Positions 45,101 through 54,974 of a DNA stretch of 64,000 nt are shown here, one piece after another; within the stretch, counting starts at the first letter, position 1; every line of letters begins with the position of its first letter. The position numbers and the translations under genes were made by a program. Source of the stretch: Brasenia schreberi (taxonomy: Eukaryota; Streptophyta; Magnoliopsida; Nymphaeales; Cabombaceae); contig JAYKKT010000080.1 of NCBI GenBank assembly GCA_036023115.1, forward strand, positions 10,004,501 through 10,068,500, in the 5' to 3' direction. Under the pieces are notes generated by a model that was given only the letters and a program-made list of their open reading frames with translations, was not told the DNA's origin and did no database searches.

Positions 45101-47485
45101 TCACTTGGCTCAGAAGACTATTTAATGAAATATGGAGAATCCAAAAGATGCTCAAGGAATCGAGAGTGAGTACACTTATACCCATATATAAACAAGACTA
45201 TTGAATGAAATATGGAGAAACCAAAAGATGCCTAAGGAATGGAGAACGAGTACACTTATACCCATGTATAAGAACAAGGAAGACATTCAGAATTGTGCGA
45301 ATTATCGAGGTATCAAGTTAATGAACCATACTATAAAATTGTGGGAAAGAATTATCAAACTTAGGTTAAGACAAGTATCAAGTACAATAGAGAACCAATT
45401 TGGATTCATGTCAGGCAGATCTACTGTTGAAGCGATTCACCTTTTGAGACATCTTATGGAACATTTTAGAGCAAAAAAGAAAGACCTTCACATGATATTT
45501 ATTGATCTAGAAAAATCTTATGATAGGGTACCGAGGAAAGTTCTTTGGAAAACCTTGGAAAAAAGAGGTATCCCATTGACATACATTAACCTTATAAGAG
45601 ACAGGTACGATGGTGCTAAAACATGTGTGAGGACTCGCGAAGGAATGACGGACTTCTTTGAAGTTAATATTGGGTTACATGAAGGATCAACTTTAAGTCC
45701 ATACTTATTTATAATGGTGATTGATGAGTTAACAAAACATATTCAAGATGAAGTGTCTTGATGTATGTTATTTGCAGATGACATTGTGTTAGTGGAAGAG
45801 TCTAAGAAAAAGTTAATAAAAAATTAGAACTATGGAGAGAAGCATTAGAAAGCAAAGGCCTCTAACTTAGTAGAACAAAGGCATAATATATGGAATGTAA
45901 GTTCGATCATTTGGTTACTTCAGAGGACATAGAAATTAAAATTGGTACACATTGCATCCCCCCAAAAGGAAAGTTTTAAATGCCTAGGGTCATTTTTCAG
46001 AGTGATGGAAGAATTGATGGAGATATTACGCATAGAATTAATACTGGTTGGTTAAAATGGAGAGGAGCATCAGGTATTCTTTGTGATAAGAAGATATCAT
46101 TAAAGTTAAAAGGTAAATATTATAGAGCAGCAATTAGACCTGACATGTTTTATGGTTATTAGTGTTGGGTAGTTAACCATCAACATGTACAAAAGATGTC
46201 TGTGACAGAGATGAAAATGTTGAGATGGATGAGTGGTCATATAAGAAAAGACCGTATGCATAATGAGGTTATTAGAAACAAATTAGGAGTAGCACCAATA
46301 GAGGATAAAATGAGAGAATATCGTTTAAGATGGTTTGGACATATAGAAAGAAGTTCAAAAGAAGAACCTGTAAGAAGGTTAAAAAAACTAAATTTGAAAA
46401 GTATTAAAAGAGGTAGAGGACGACCACAAAAGTGTTGAAAAGAAACAATAAAGAATGATCTAGCTTATTGTGAGTTAACTGCTAACATGGCGCACGATAG
46501 AAATCTGTGGAAACAAAGAATCCATGTAGCCGACCCCGTCTAGTATGGGAAAAGGCTTAGTTGTTGTTGTTGTTGTATCCTTTAAGGACAAGCTATTAAA
46601 GAACATTTTGCATGTCTCAGACATAGTGCACTTTTTCTATTTGTTTCTTTATAGTGGTATATTACTCAGCTCGCTTACACTTTATTGTGACTGAACATCA
46701 ACTCCCTGTTGATCCTTATCAATAACATAGTCAATATATTTCTATTAGCATCGCAGAGGGGTTCCTAAGGTCATCTTGCGTAGGTCATGAAGGGGCTTCC
46801 TCTGGTGAATTTAGGAAAAGGCAGGTTGTTACTGGAAAAAAAAGTTATAAGGTAACGGTATATTTCTATGGATCATAAATCAGAGGTGTTTATCCAAAAG
46901 TTCCTTCTATTCTCTTAGTGTCAGCTAACATCATCTTTAATTATCAAGTCACAAGATTTCTAACGTTGATTACAAGTGGTTCACTTATTGTCGGAAAAGA
47001 AAAGGAGAGTTTCCCCCAACAAGATCAAAATATCCAATGCACAGTTTAAAGGTACAAAAGTATGAGAAATATTTATTTTTCAACACACATGAATGCACTG
47101 CGAGCAAGTTCAGAAGCATGCGACTGAGGCATATGGTTGATAACTCCATAAAGACTATTCATTGCTTCCTTTTTTTGAGTCTCCGTTTGTTGATCATTTG
47201 CATTTGAATGGTATACATGTCAAAAGTCAGCCTTTTCATCTTGTATTTCCTTTTCTTTTTAAACTCAACCCTAATTACCTCGCTGATTAAGAAAAACAAA
47301 GCATTTCATAAATGGTATATTGCAACGCTTCTCCAAGTATGACGTTTTCTAAGTGCTCTGTCTTTGCTATTTCTTTTTTGACAGGATATACATTTGATGA
47401 TAGGAAACCAGATGCATCGATCTTGAGAATCCAGTTTGCACGTTTCCCTTTTCGACCATATGCTAGTCATCAAAATGCTCGCTAG
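36101..47485 (+). CDS. Six-exon gene for a single-RRM RNA-binding protein (254 aa), NSR-like
   Basis: Exons by GT-AG borders and frame: 36101-36137, 36844-36998, 37085-37412, 37506-37567, 40682-40763, 47385-47485; the sum of 765 nt gives 254 residues plus TAG. Start [19 protein letters not shown]. Residues 65-155 are Gly/Ser/Pro-rich ([23 protein letters not shown]). The RRM spans about 156-236: RNP2 is ILFVEGLP and RNP1 is FVICFVEF, ending [14 protein letters not shown]. The layout matches plant nuclear speckle RNA-binding proteins and their relatives, which bind pre-mRNA or long non-coding RNA and modulate splicing; the function here is inferred. Exon 2 could instead end at 36983, also in frame. 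Intron 1 (706 bp) holds a 5S/LINE chimera, intron 4 (3.1 kb) a MITE and LINE fragment, intron 5 (6.6 kb) a full RTE. All exons are intact, so the gene looks functional. Confidence 0.87.
36453..36551 (+). mobile_element. RTE LINE 5' leader fragment fused to 5S rRNA sequence
   Basis: GATTACCCTCGCATGGCCAG, TCCCAAGGCC, GAGGAGGGTTGCGTTAGG and CCAGCGCAAACCTTTGTCGG follow the 5' leader of the RTE copies at 43.26 and 62.1 kb. The homology stops where 5S-like sequence starts, four bases later. Confidence 0.75.
36556..36634 (+). pseudogene. 5S rRNA-derived fragment
   Basis: GGGTGCGA, then ACCGGATCCCATCCGAAGTC, CAAAGTTAAGCATGCTT and AGGCGAGAACAGTA closely follow the first two-thirds of plant 5S rRNA, including the internal control region. 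The 3' third is missing, so it is not a working gene. It lies in intron 1 of the RRM gene in sense orientation. Confidence 0.85.
37826..38021. mobile_element. Tourist-like MITE in intron 4
   Basis: Terminal repeats GGGGGTGTTTGATT (37826) and the reverse complement of AATCAAATGCCCCC (38008-38021) differ at two sites. TTA stands next to the right end and one base away on the left, as expected for PIF/Harbinger-related MITEs. No coding, 196 bp. Confidence 0.65.
38022..39470. other. Intron 4 interior, no feature seen
   Basis: AT-rich intronic DNA without recognisable elements or long open frames. Confidence 0.5.
39471..40648 (-). mobile_element. RTE LINE fragment in intron 4, antisense to the host gene
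   Basis: The minus strand encodes [35 protein letters not shown] and [15 protein letters not shown], all RTE reverse transcriptase. The sequence runs to the 3' end (GTTGACCCCATCTAATATGGG), but the (TTG)n tail is gone. The 5' part including the endonuclease is missing. Its edge lies 33 bp before the acceptor of exon 5. Confidence 0.85.
40764..43212. other. Intron 5 left part, no feature seen
   Basis: AT-rich intronic DNA. Several short open frames on both strands have no recognisable content. Confidence 0.5.
43984..44181 (+). pseudogene. RTE copy 1 endonuclease fragment
   Basis: Part of the apurinic-type endonuclease: [19 protein letters not shown] and [16 protein letters not shown]. The upstream part ([30 protein letters not shown]) lies in other frames from 43650 on. 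The family has GDLN where this copy reads GNLN, so a key Asp is lost. Confidence 0.8.
44365..44886 (+). pseudogene. RTE copy 1 linker between endonuclease and RT
   Basis: 173 open codons rich in Lys and Glu; includes [19 protein letters not shown] and [19 protein letters not shown], the conserved RTE linker preceding the RT. Confidence 0.75.
45201..45890 (+). pseudogene. RTE copy 1 reverse transcriptase
   Basis: A frame open 45201-45761 carries RT blocks 1-4. A TGA replaces the Trp codon just before [12 protein letters not shown], and a frameshift follows at about 45810. Confidence 0.9.
45980..46438 (+). pseudogene. RTE copy 1 C-terminal region
   Basis: Two frames (45980-46162 and 46196-46438) with [19 protein letters not shown] and [19 protein letters not shown], the usual RTE C-terminal domain. 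Confidence 0.85.
46589..47384. other. Intron 5 right part, no feature seen
   Basis: Ordinary intron sequence ending in a pyrimidine-rich stretch and GACAG acceptor. Confidence 0.5.
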
Positions 47486-47675
47486 CTGGTTACTCTTGGT
47501 ATGGTTCTCCTGTTCCAGGTGGCTTCTTGATTCAACCTTTTTTCTGTTTATTTCACACCATTTGTAGCATCATGACCAAGGCAAGTTTCGGCCAGGATTC
47601 TAAAGGTGTTTTATGTATTTCGTTTTGGCTAACAGCTGTTATCTAGATCAAATGTTACACATTTCATGTGTTTTA

Positions 47676-47707
47676 AGTCTAGTATGGGAAAAGGCTTAGT
47701 TGTTGTT
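47676..47707 (+). mobile_element. Extremely 5'-truncated RTE tail
   Basis: GTCTAGTATGGGAAAAGGC followed by TTAGTTGTTGTTG is the last 30 bp of the RTE. It lies 190 bp after the RRM stop codon, probably in its 3' untranslated region. Confidence 0.75.
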
Positions 47708-47894
47708 GATGATGAACATGATGTGGCCGCCTGTATGGTAAATGCGGCAGCAGGTTGGACTGCATTGCTCTTACCATGCAGCTGATGTTTTTCATCTAAT
47801 ATAAGAGCTTCATTTCAAGGTGATGGGAATTACGTTTCGGGTTTGAAGTTCTTTTCTTTTGGTAGGATGGAGAGGCCGAAGCCAGATATATTCT

Positions 47895-47962
47895 CTGCTG
47901 TGTCGAACTAATGACCTACTTGTGAGTCTATGCCCATGGCCAGGTGAGCTGTTGCTCCGTGC
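47895..47962 (-). mobile_element. tRNA-type SINE copy
   Basis: The minus strand reads CAACAGCTCACCTGGCC, then ACTCACAAGTAGGTCATTAG and TTCGACAC: well-kept A-box and B-box halves. Confidence 0.65.
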
Positions 47963-48099
47963 TGAATTCTCAAGGAAAAAGGAGTAGCACTTTGAATGAG
48001 GTCTACGGCACATTAAGTGAATGTTATTTCTCTGTGCCTTCTCGTTCACCTTCATGTTTTTATCCTGTTCTCACATTACAGTACTTATTTCATGTTGCA

Positions 48100-48175
48100 C
48101 AAAGGGTTACAGCTCACCGGCTAGGGGGTTGGCTATCATAGGTGAGGAGTTCAATATCCAGTTATGCATCTCGTA
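48100..48175 (+). mobile_element. tRNA-type SINE copy
   Basis: TTACAGCTCACCGGCTAGGG and GGTGAGGAGTTCAATATCC match the SINE A/B halves. Confidence 0.55.
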
Positions 48176-48610
48176 GGGTCTGACTAAGCTTTGCCTATAC
48201 TAAAAAAAAAAACTGCTTCATGTTTTGAGTTCCAACTTGTGAATCTGTGATGCTCGTAAACTTATCTATAGTTTTATATGCATACGGTGGGAACTTGGAA
48301 AAATTATCCGAACATCATGTACCGGTGCACCATATTACCAGTGAACGTTCTGCTTGCACGACTGCTGATTTCATCTGCTCCTCCCCCACCCCCACAAAAT
48401 TGCTAGAGAATTCTTCCTTAAACATGTACCGGTGCACCACTTTGAAGCTTCTTTCGAGGCCGTCCCTTAGCCAGGTGCGTCATAGCTCTTCGTTGCCTTG
48501 AGGAAGCAAATAGAGGAAACCTGTGAACTGCAAAAAGAATAGTTGTTGGCCAAAGTAACATGAGGAAAATCATGTACCCAAGTCACACATGCGAAAATCA
48601 AATATGAGTA

Positions 48611-49051
48611 CAACCTGGAAAGCGAATATGAACACGAAATGAAACTCCATGTTTGTGTCCACCACAGTAACTTGAAAAGGACAACCCGCGTGTAAGTTGA
48701 CCTGTTCTTGACATGATAAGAAAATGACTTTGCACGAACACAATCCATAACAGGAAATTTCCACTGAGATTGTTAGAGCTCATCTACTTTGCGAGTCACA
48801 AGGGAATTAACATGGGACCTCAAAGTGGCTCTACCTGGAAAGCGAATATGAACACGAAATGAAACTCCATATTTGTGTCCACCCACAGTAACTTGAAAAG
48901 ATCAACCCGCGTGTAAGTTGACCTGTTCTTGACATGATAAGAAAATGACTTTGCACGAACACAATCCATAACAGGAAATTTCCACCGAGATTGTTAGAGC
49001 TCATCTACTTTGCGAGTCACAAGGGAATTAACATGGGACCTCAAAGTGGCT
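48611..49051. repeat. 220-bp tandem duplication
   Basis: The unit beginning CCTGGAAAGCGAATATG at 48614 recurs at 48834 with about 98% identity; both end CAAAGTGGCT (48830 and 49051). One single-base insertion separates them. No coding is evident. Confidence 0.95.
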
Positions 49052-50332
49052 CCGTAGAGCTGGTGGTGACAATCTACTCAAAGACAAACATCTTAACTAG
49101 GCACGTTTAGGGCGTTTCAAGCAGTAATTTGGAAAACCTGAGAAAACCTTTAAAAATCCATCAGTGAAGACGCCGCTTGATTGACGATATTAGGCACCAA
49201 CAAGTTGGTGCATAAAGAAATGAGGCAACTGGTATTTTAGATTCATAACAATTAATTCTTTATGATCCTGCTGCATAATTTTAAGTGGGGACATATTAAA
49301 TTGGATCCCAGCTGTTGGGGATATTGGATCAAAGTGAATCTATGCAGCCTTTTTCAAGGACAGCGGCTGGCGGCCATCAGTTAGCCATGGGCTGTGTGCT
49401 TAGTAGGTGGGGACTTGGTATTTCTGGGTTGTGTTTTTTTGTCATGTCAACAAAAGGGCAATTCACACATCCTGCTTCTTCGTGTTGGTTTAGACACAAA
49501 CTTTTTGAGTTGTGTCTGCACCGGATGTTATATTGCTAGCAATCTTGTGTTTCAGGTCGTGTTTGAGCATTTTGTCTCAGAAACAGGTAAATCCAAGCAT
49601 GATCCCGTGTTAGTTTCTGTTACTTTGGTTTGGACATGGAGAGTCTTTTGGGGTTGTGCTCGCGTCAGGTTTCCATTTAAACTGGCACTACGTTTGCAAC
49701 ATCTATGTAAGAAAAAAAAGGATGGTTGAGTTGGATTGGGGTTCTCAAGCTTCTAGACTGGCAATGAATCCACTCCGAATGAAGGTCTCCTTGTTCTATG
49801 CAAAATTTTCCGTTGCAAGTTAAGGTTGGGCAGGTCTCTTATATGCGTGCCTGGGTGCTGAGTTGAAGACCTATGGCTGGTAAACAAGCTGAACAAACCG
49901 CCAGAGACTGCCCGTGTTCGGCTCGTTTCCCTTTAGAAGCTAACTTATGCTCATCTATAACATGTTAGCAAGCTGCTAGCTATTTCATAATGAGCCGAGT
50001 TCAAACATAACAATCTGAGTGGGAACTCATTTTTGCTCATGTTTCTACTCATTTTAGCTCATACCAAAAGAATATCTTGACATTACTGTACATTTTACCC
50101 ATAAATGATCTACTATAACCATCGAGAGAACAAATCATTAGAGAGAAAGTTCACACACGACGTTCATCGCGAAGCTTCATGAGCCCAACTGAACTGAACA
50201 TGGGATGTTCATTAAGATTATTAACCAAACAGGAACGATTTAGAGATGAGCCGAAACATGACTGGAGTAACTCTATTGTTACTCGTTTGTGTCGAATATA
50301 GGGCAGTCACTACCAATATTAGAGAAGATGCT
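49052..50332. other. Intergenic DNA with unassigned TGTG-rich repeat
   Basis: 49420-49640 contains GTTATATTGCTAGCAATCTT followed by GTGTTTC, which recurs at 51805-51830. No gene is seen. Confidence 0.5.
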
Positions 50333-50610
50333 CATGACAGAGATGAAAATGCTGAGACAGATTGGCAGTCAAGAAAGAAAATGTTGGACCCATAACGGGG
50401 TTGTCAGAGAAGATATGCACTGCGGCATCACCAATAGAAAATAAAAGGAGGTAGACTTGGTTTGATTATTTTGAAAGGTAGATAGGTGAATCTTTGCTGC
50501 TTCTGTGAGAAAGTGATAAAACTATATTGGAAAACTTCAAATGAGGGAGAGAAAGGGAAAGTAATAATAAAACATGATCTTGCTTTTCCTAGAGATGCTC
50601 ATTTAGTGAA
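50333..50610 (+). mobile_element. Diverged RTE LINE C-terminal fragment
   Basis: ATGACAGAGATGAAAATGC, GGGGTTGTCAGAGAAG, CATCACCAATAGAAAATAAA and TAATAAAACATGATCTTGC follow 46201-46460 of the full RTE with many changes. Confidence 0.8.
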
Positions 50611-50687
50611 TGGTGTCCCGAATACCAGTCATTTACATGTGACTTGTATAAGTTGGGTTTTCAGATGAGACAAACTCAAATGCTGGA

Positions 50688-51100
50688 TTAAGCACCCATC
50701 TTGGGGGGTGGGCTTACGACTTAGATGCTTTTAGCTGTTATCCGCTCCACACTTGACTACCCAGTGTTTATCACGGGCACGAAATGTGGCGCACCATAGG
50801 TGCATCCTTCCTGGTCCTCTCGTAACGTTAAGGAAATGTTCTCAGCGTTTACCACGGGCACGATAACTGGCGTCCCAGAGGCCATCCTGGTCTTTTCATA
50901 CTAGGGAAAGGTCTTCTGAGGACATTTTGAACCCAGCTCACATACTGCTTTAGTGGGTGAATACCCAACCCTTAGGGAGGGTGGTGGTCACCGAACCCTT
51001 AGGATGTACCACCGCCTTAGGTGGCAAAGCCGACACTGAGGTGCCAAACCTTCCCATCAGTGTGAACTCGTGGAGAAGATCAGCTTGTGATCGATCCCAT
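50688..51100 (-). pseudogene. Organellar large-subunit rRNA fragment inserted in the nucleus
   Basis: The plus strand is antisense to plastid or mitochondrial 23S/26S rRNA near its 3' end: GACTTAGATGCTTTTAGCTG then TTATCCGCTCC, CTACCCAGTG, GGTCCTCTCGTA, TTGAACCCAGCTCACATACTG and GGTGCCAAACCTTCCCATC. A piece of about 80 bp (CAGTGTTTATCACGGGCACG) is present a second time, more like the original (CAGCGTTTACCACGGGCACG). Many substitutions mark an old insertion. Plastid or mitochondrial source cannot be decided by eye. Confidence 0.87.
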
Positions 51101-52103
51101 GATGTTTTTCCCCCACTCATAAATTACCACAAAACAGATAAAATATATTTTATTCAAATGTTTTTAAAGCATGTTCTGAATCTATGCCCCAAATACATGT
51201 ACTGAATCTATAATACTCTTGGCTATTATCTTCCCCCCCTTGTGTCCTCCTCGTGAATTATGCAGCCTGGCACCTCAGGGTCCGGGATAAGCATGAGTTG
51301 GTACCCCACCCACTTGTCACATTGAGAAGGACAGTCCAGACATAATATGCGTGTCTCATATTCAGCAATGACAAAGAAAGTAGACTCCATCATACTTTGG
51401 ATATGGAGATGCAGATCTTTCTAGATGAAATGTTCAGTCGTCACCCCAAACAGACATTGGCATGTGAATCGACATCCGGTCATGCTTGTGGTTGTGCCCG
51501 TGTCTCATGGCGTACATAGAAAAACTTTTAGGGTGGGGCGAATGGGCCCCCGGAGGAGGGTGGCAGCAAACTATGTATTATAGACCAAGGATCCATTCCG
51601 ACATATAGTTATTTTCGCTGAATTTCTCAAAATTCAGTGGGGAAACAGCCCCACCTTGGTTGCGCGAGTACTCGTGTCAGCTTGTGCCCGTACATGCGGG
51701 AAGCAGGTCAAACCCAGAGCAACCTGGTTTTCTTTTTCATGTTAATATGGGTGGTCTTCAGTGTGGACTTCTCAAGTAAGTGGGTTTATCATGTTACCGG
51801 TGTTATATTGCTGGAAATCTTGTGTTTCGGGTACTGTTCATTTCCATTGTTCATGTCATGTTCTATCTATAGTTTCTGCCCTATTTGTCACTGAAAGCAA
51901 AGCTAACCCAAAACACAGCAGATCCCTTTTGAGAAGGGTTAAACTAGTTCCTGTCGATGAAGCCTTGGACGCCGTTCAACATGAAATGGATGGCATCTAA
52001 AACTGCTGACGGCAGATTATTGTTTATCAGATAAATAGTATCTATGAGCTGAAAATGGATGGCTCAAAATGTTTGAAATAAATAAATAAAAATCCACCAG
52101 CAT
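51101..52103. other. Intergenic DNA, no gene seen
   Basis: Short open frames without recognisable content. The TGTG-rich repeat lies at 51700-51900. Confidence 0.5.
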
Positions 52104-52172
52104 GCTCTTAGCTCATCTGGCAGGGCGGTCTGACTCCCACTTTGCAGGTGGTGAGTTCGATCCCTGAGGTGT
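52104..52172 (+). mobile_element. tRNA-like SINE copy (best-kept A and B boxes)
   Basis: TTAGCTCATCTGGCAGGGC (A box) and GGTGGTGAGTTCGATCCC (B box) are spaced about as in a tRNA. The acceptor stem does not pair, so it is not a tRNA gene. It is followed by SINE body sequence (GTGCGTTTTCAGC). Confidence 0.65.
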
Positions 52173-52582
52173 GCATGCATACGTGCGTTTTCAGCTTTGG
52201 CCTCCCATTGGTAAAAAAGGAAAAAAAACTGACGGCCACTTTGGTGTCATCGGTCAGCGACTGCCAAGCCTCGGGGTGGCTCCGACGGAAACTATAATAT
52301 AGCCGACCGATCATAGACGGTTGTACCGTACATGGAGAGAACCATGCCAAGAGGTATAATTGAAAGCCGGGGATGGAAGACGATATCTAGGGGTGTTCAC
52401 GATTTCGTTTGGTTCGGTTCTAGTTTCAACCTTAAACCAAACCGTTAGTTTTGGTTGTTAAATTTTAGAGAACCAAGTTGAACCTTGTTACGGCGGGAAC
52501 TGAATTAAACCAAATCACCGGTTCTACTTATTTAAGGGTTTTGCTCAATAAGATGTATTATGTCATCAAATTATTTGGATCT

Positions 52583-52749
52583 GCGGGCTAGATTAAGGAA
52601 GAGTGTTGCATTAGGCTTGCGATAACCGGCGTAAAACTTTATCGGATTTATTTACCATGAATTCTACAAATTATGATAGGGCTTTGTGGAAACAAAGAGT
52701 TCATATAGCCAACTCCCTCTAGTATGGGAGAAGACTTAGTTGTTGCTGT
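52583..52749 (+). mobile_element. Miniature RTE derivative: 5' leader joined to 3' tail
   Basis: 52583-52679 follows the RTE 5' leader (AGAGTGTTGCATTAGGCTTG, CCGGCGTAAAACTTTATCGG). 52681-52749 follows its 3' end (TGTGGAAACAAAGAGTTC, CTCTAGTATGGGAGAAG, TTGTTGCTG). All protein-coding sequence is absent. Confidence 0.8.
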
Positions 52750-52754
52750 AGAGT

Positions 52755-52761
52755 TATAAAA

Positions 52762-52796
<35 letters not shown>

Positions 52797-53440
52797 TTAT
52801 AAACTTGTAAAGATTTAAATATATATAAGTCTATAAACTTTATATATATAATGATTATGTTTAGTTCCCCTAACTAGGACCTTATTCTTCTGTAGGGCAA
52901 TAGTACCCTCCTGAGTGGAATACGTTTGTACAATAATACATTTCTCTTTTAAATTCAAATCTCCATTATTGATTACACCAATTTAATGATAGAGATGTTT
53001 GAGTGGACCTTTTATTTCTCTAATCCTCTCTCCCTCTCTCTATATATATATAGAGAGGGTTAGAGAAATAAAGGTATATGCTCAAACTTATTCATGCTTA
53101 GATCCACTCAAAAACATATATATATATATATAAAGAGAGAGAGAGTGTGTGAGGGGGTTGAGAGAAATAAAGGTACGTACTCGAACATTTCATGCTTAGA
53201 TTCATTCAAACATTTGGGAAGTGAAATCCCAAGCTTTTTTTCCTTCTAGAATCAATCAAACCAAACCGTCATACATCTAGAATTGAACCGCCAGTTTGGT
53301 TCAATTCTGGTGGTTCCATGAACACCCTTAGCTTGAACCTTGGCCATTGTGTAGGGCAATATTGCCCTCCTAAGTGCAGCGGGTCTGACATACCTACTTA
53401 TTTATAGAGTTGTTGACTCTCCTAACTCCTCCGAGCTAAA
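52755..53440. repeat. Rearranged foldback MITE pieces with TA/GA tracts
   Basis: Head-to-head partial copies: GATGTTTGAGTGGACC and its reverse, TAGATCCACTCAAAAACAT, flank a CTCTCTATATATATAGAGAG core at about 53040. A third partial copy starts at 53135. (TA)n tracts at 52764-52793 and 53100-53122. Confidence 0.6.
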
Positions 53441-53454
53441 GTTTATATATATAT

Positions 53455-53690
53455 CCATGCTCAATGTCATTTATGCTGAAAGCTATTAAAACATTTTTAC
53501 GGTCCAATCGACACGATCAATGGTATTTGAACTTAAAAAGAGAATTGTACCAATGTACTTTTAATACTTTATAATTAATGCATAATAATATATTTTACTT
53601 TTAAATTCAAATTTATACCAATCATTACACCAATCGAATGATGAGAGTGTTTGTGTATTTAAGCTTCAATGGGTTAAGAGCATATACTGT
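53455..53690. mobile_element. Foldback MITE (copy 3)
   Basis: The left half CATGCTCAATGTC..GATCAATGGTATTTGAACTTAAA pairs imperfectly over about 85 bp with the reverse of TTTAAATTC..AAGCTTCAATGGG..GAGCAT. Flanked by TA on the left and (CT)n on the right. Confidence 0.6.
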
Positions 53691-53861
53691 TATCCCCCTC
53701 TCTCTCTATAGATACATATAATTGGTTCAGTTTGGCTCTCATTATTGGATTCCAACACTAGAACTGAGAAGCAAACCGCTAAGTCTTTTTCCTACTAACC
53801 CAACCATACTGAACCATCAAACATCTAGAACTAAACCAAATTGTCAGTATATACTCAAAAT

Positions 53862-53863
<2 letters not shown>

Positions 53864-53952
<89 letters not shown>
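53864..53952. repeat. (TA)n(GA)n compound microsatellite
   Basis: About 63 bp of TA followed by 26 bp of GA, immediately left of a foldback copy. Confidence 0.98.
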
Positions 53953-54200
53953 CTGATTATGCTCAAACCAAGTCATGCTTAAATTCACTCAAACATTTCT
54001 ATCATTCGACTAATATGATCAATGTTAAAGATTTAAATCTAAAAAACAGTATATAGCATTATGTATTAAATACAAAGTACAAAAGGTACAAGTATATTTT
54101 ACTTTTTAAATTTAAATCTCCATTGTTAACAAATTGATCGAACAATAGATATGTTTGAATAGATTTGAGCATGAATGAGATTCAACATATACCTCTCATT
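53953..54200. mobile_element. Foldback MITE (copy 4, clearest)
   Basis: The left arm (CATGCTTAAATTCACTC, ATTTCTATCATTCGAC, AAGATTTAAATCTAAAA) pairs over about 85 bp with the reverse complement of the right arm (TTTTTAAATTTAAATCTCC, GATCGAACAATAGATATG, GATTTGAGCATGAATG). No coding. Confidence 0.7.
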
Positions 54201-54239
54201 TTAAATATAAATACAAATACAAATACAAATATAAATATA

Positions 54240-54430
54240 TGTATACACATATAGAGAGAGTGAGAGCATAGTTCATGCGAACACCCATCCATTTTCAAAT
54301 CTACTCAAATATCTCTATGATCGAGGTAAAGATTTAAATTTAAAAACAAATCTACTTTGTGAATCACACTCATCAAAGGATGGAGATCTTTGAGTGGTTT
54401 GAGCACGAATGGGTTTTCACATATACGAGT
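54240..54430. mobile_element. Foldback MITE (copy 5)
   Basis: ATAGAGAGAGTGAGAGCATA, then TTCATGCGAACACCC, GATTTAAATTTAAAAAC and the inverse half GGAGATCTTTGAGTGG, TTTGAGCACGAATGGG. Confidence 0.6.
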
Positions 54431-54684
54431 TATGCTATCATTGAATTGTCGACAGTTCACGAAATTTGATCACATGGAATGAATGGATCAAATCCGCTTA
54501 AAGATTTTCATCGTTCAATCAACTTGATAAATAATTGAAATTTGAATTTAAAAATAAAAATATCATTGTATTTTTTTAGCAAGATCTGAGCATTGGTGCG
54601 TCTATGCATTGACTACTCTTTCTATATATATATATACTTTTCATAGCAAGATCTAAGCATGGATGCGTGTATGCATTGACTACC

Positions 54685-54786
<102 letters not shown>

Positions 54787-54974
54787 TAGCACGAAATTGT
54801 GGGACACACCTCCGCCAAACCTTTCAAGTGCCAACAAAACCACGTAGCGTCAAAGGATAGACAACGTCAAATTAAATAATAGCGTCAAAGCCACCTCCTC
54901 CATTTAGATACTCTTGGGATTGAAGAGAACAAGAACATGAATTCCCAAATATTGATGACGAAGGAGGCCGACTA

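Larger units (their letters stand above)
43213..46588 (+). mobile_element. Full-length RTE-type LINE in intron 5 with 13-bp target duplication
   Basis: TATCCTTTAAGGA stands at 43213-43225 and again at 46576-46588. Between them is a complete RTE: a GC-richer 5' leader, an endonuclease ([26 protein letters not shown]), a spacer, an RT ([46 protein letters not shown], then [15 protein letters not shown]), a C-terminal region ([18 protein letters not shown]) and the 3' end GTATGGGAAAAGGC with a (TTG)n tail. The FADD box is kept but stops, shifts and an 80-bp tandem duplication (45117/45197) inactivate it. Same strand as the host gene. Confidence 0.93.

Noticed and set aside
52104..52172. Functional tRNA gene
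   Set aside because: A and B boxes are present but the acceptor and anticodon stems do not pair; it fits a SINE head.
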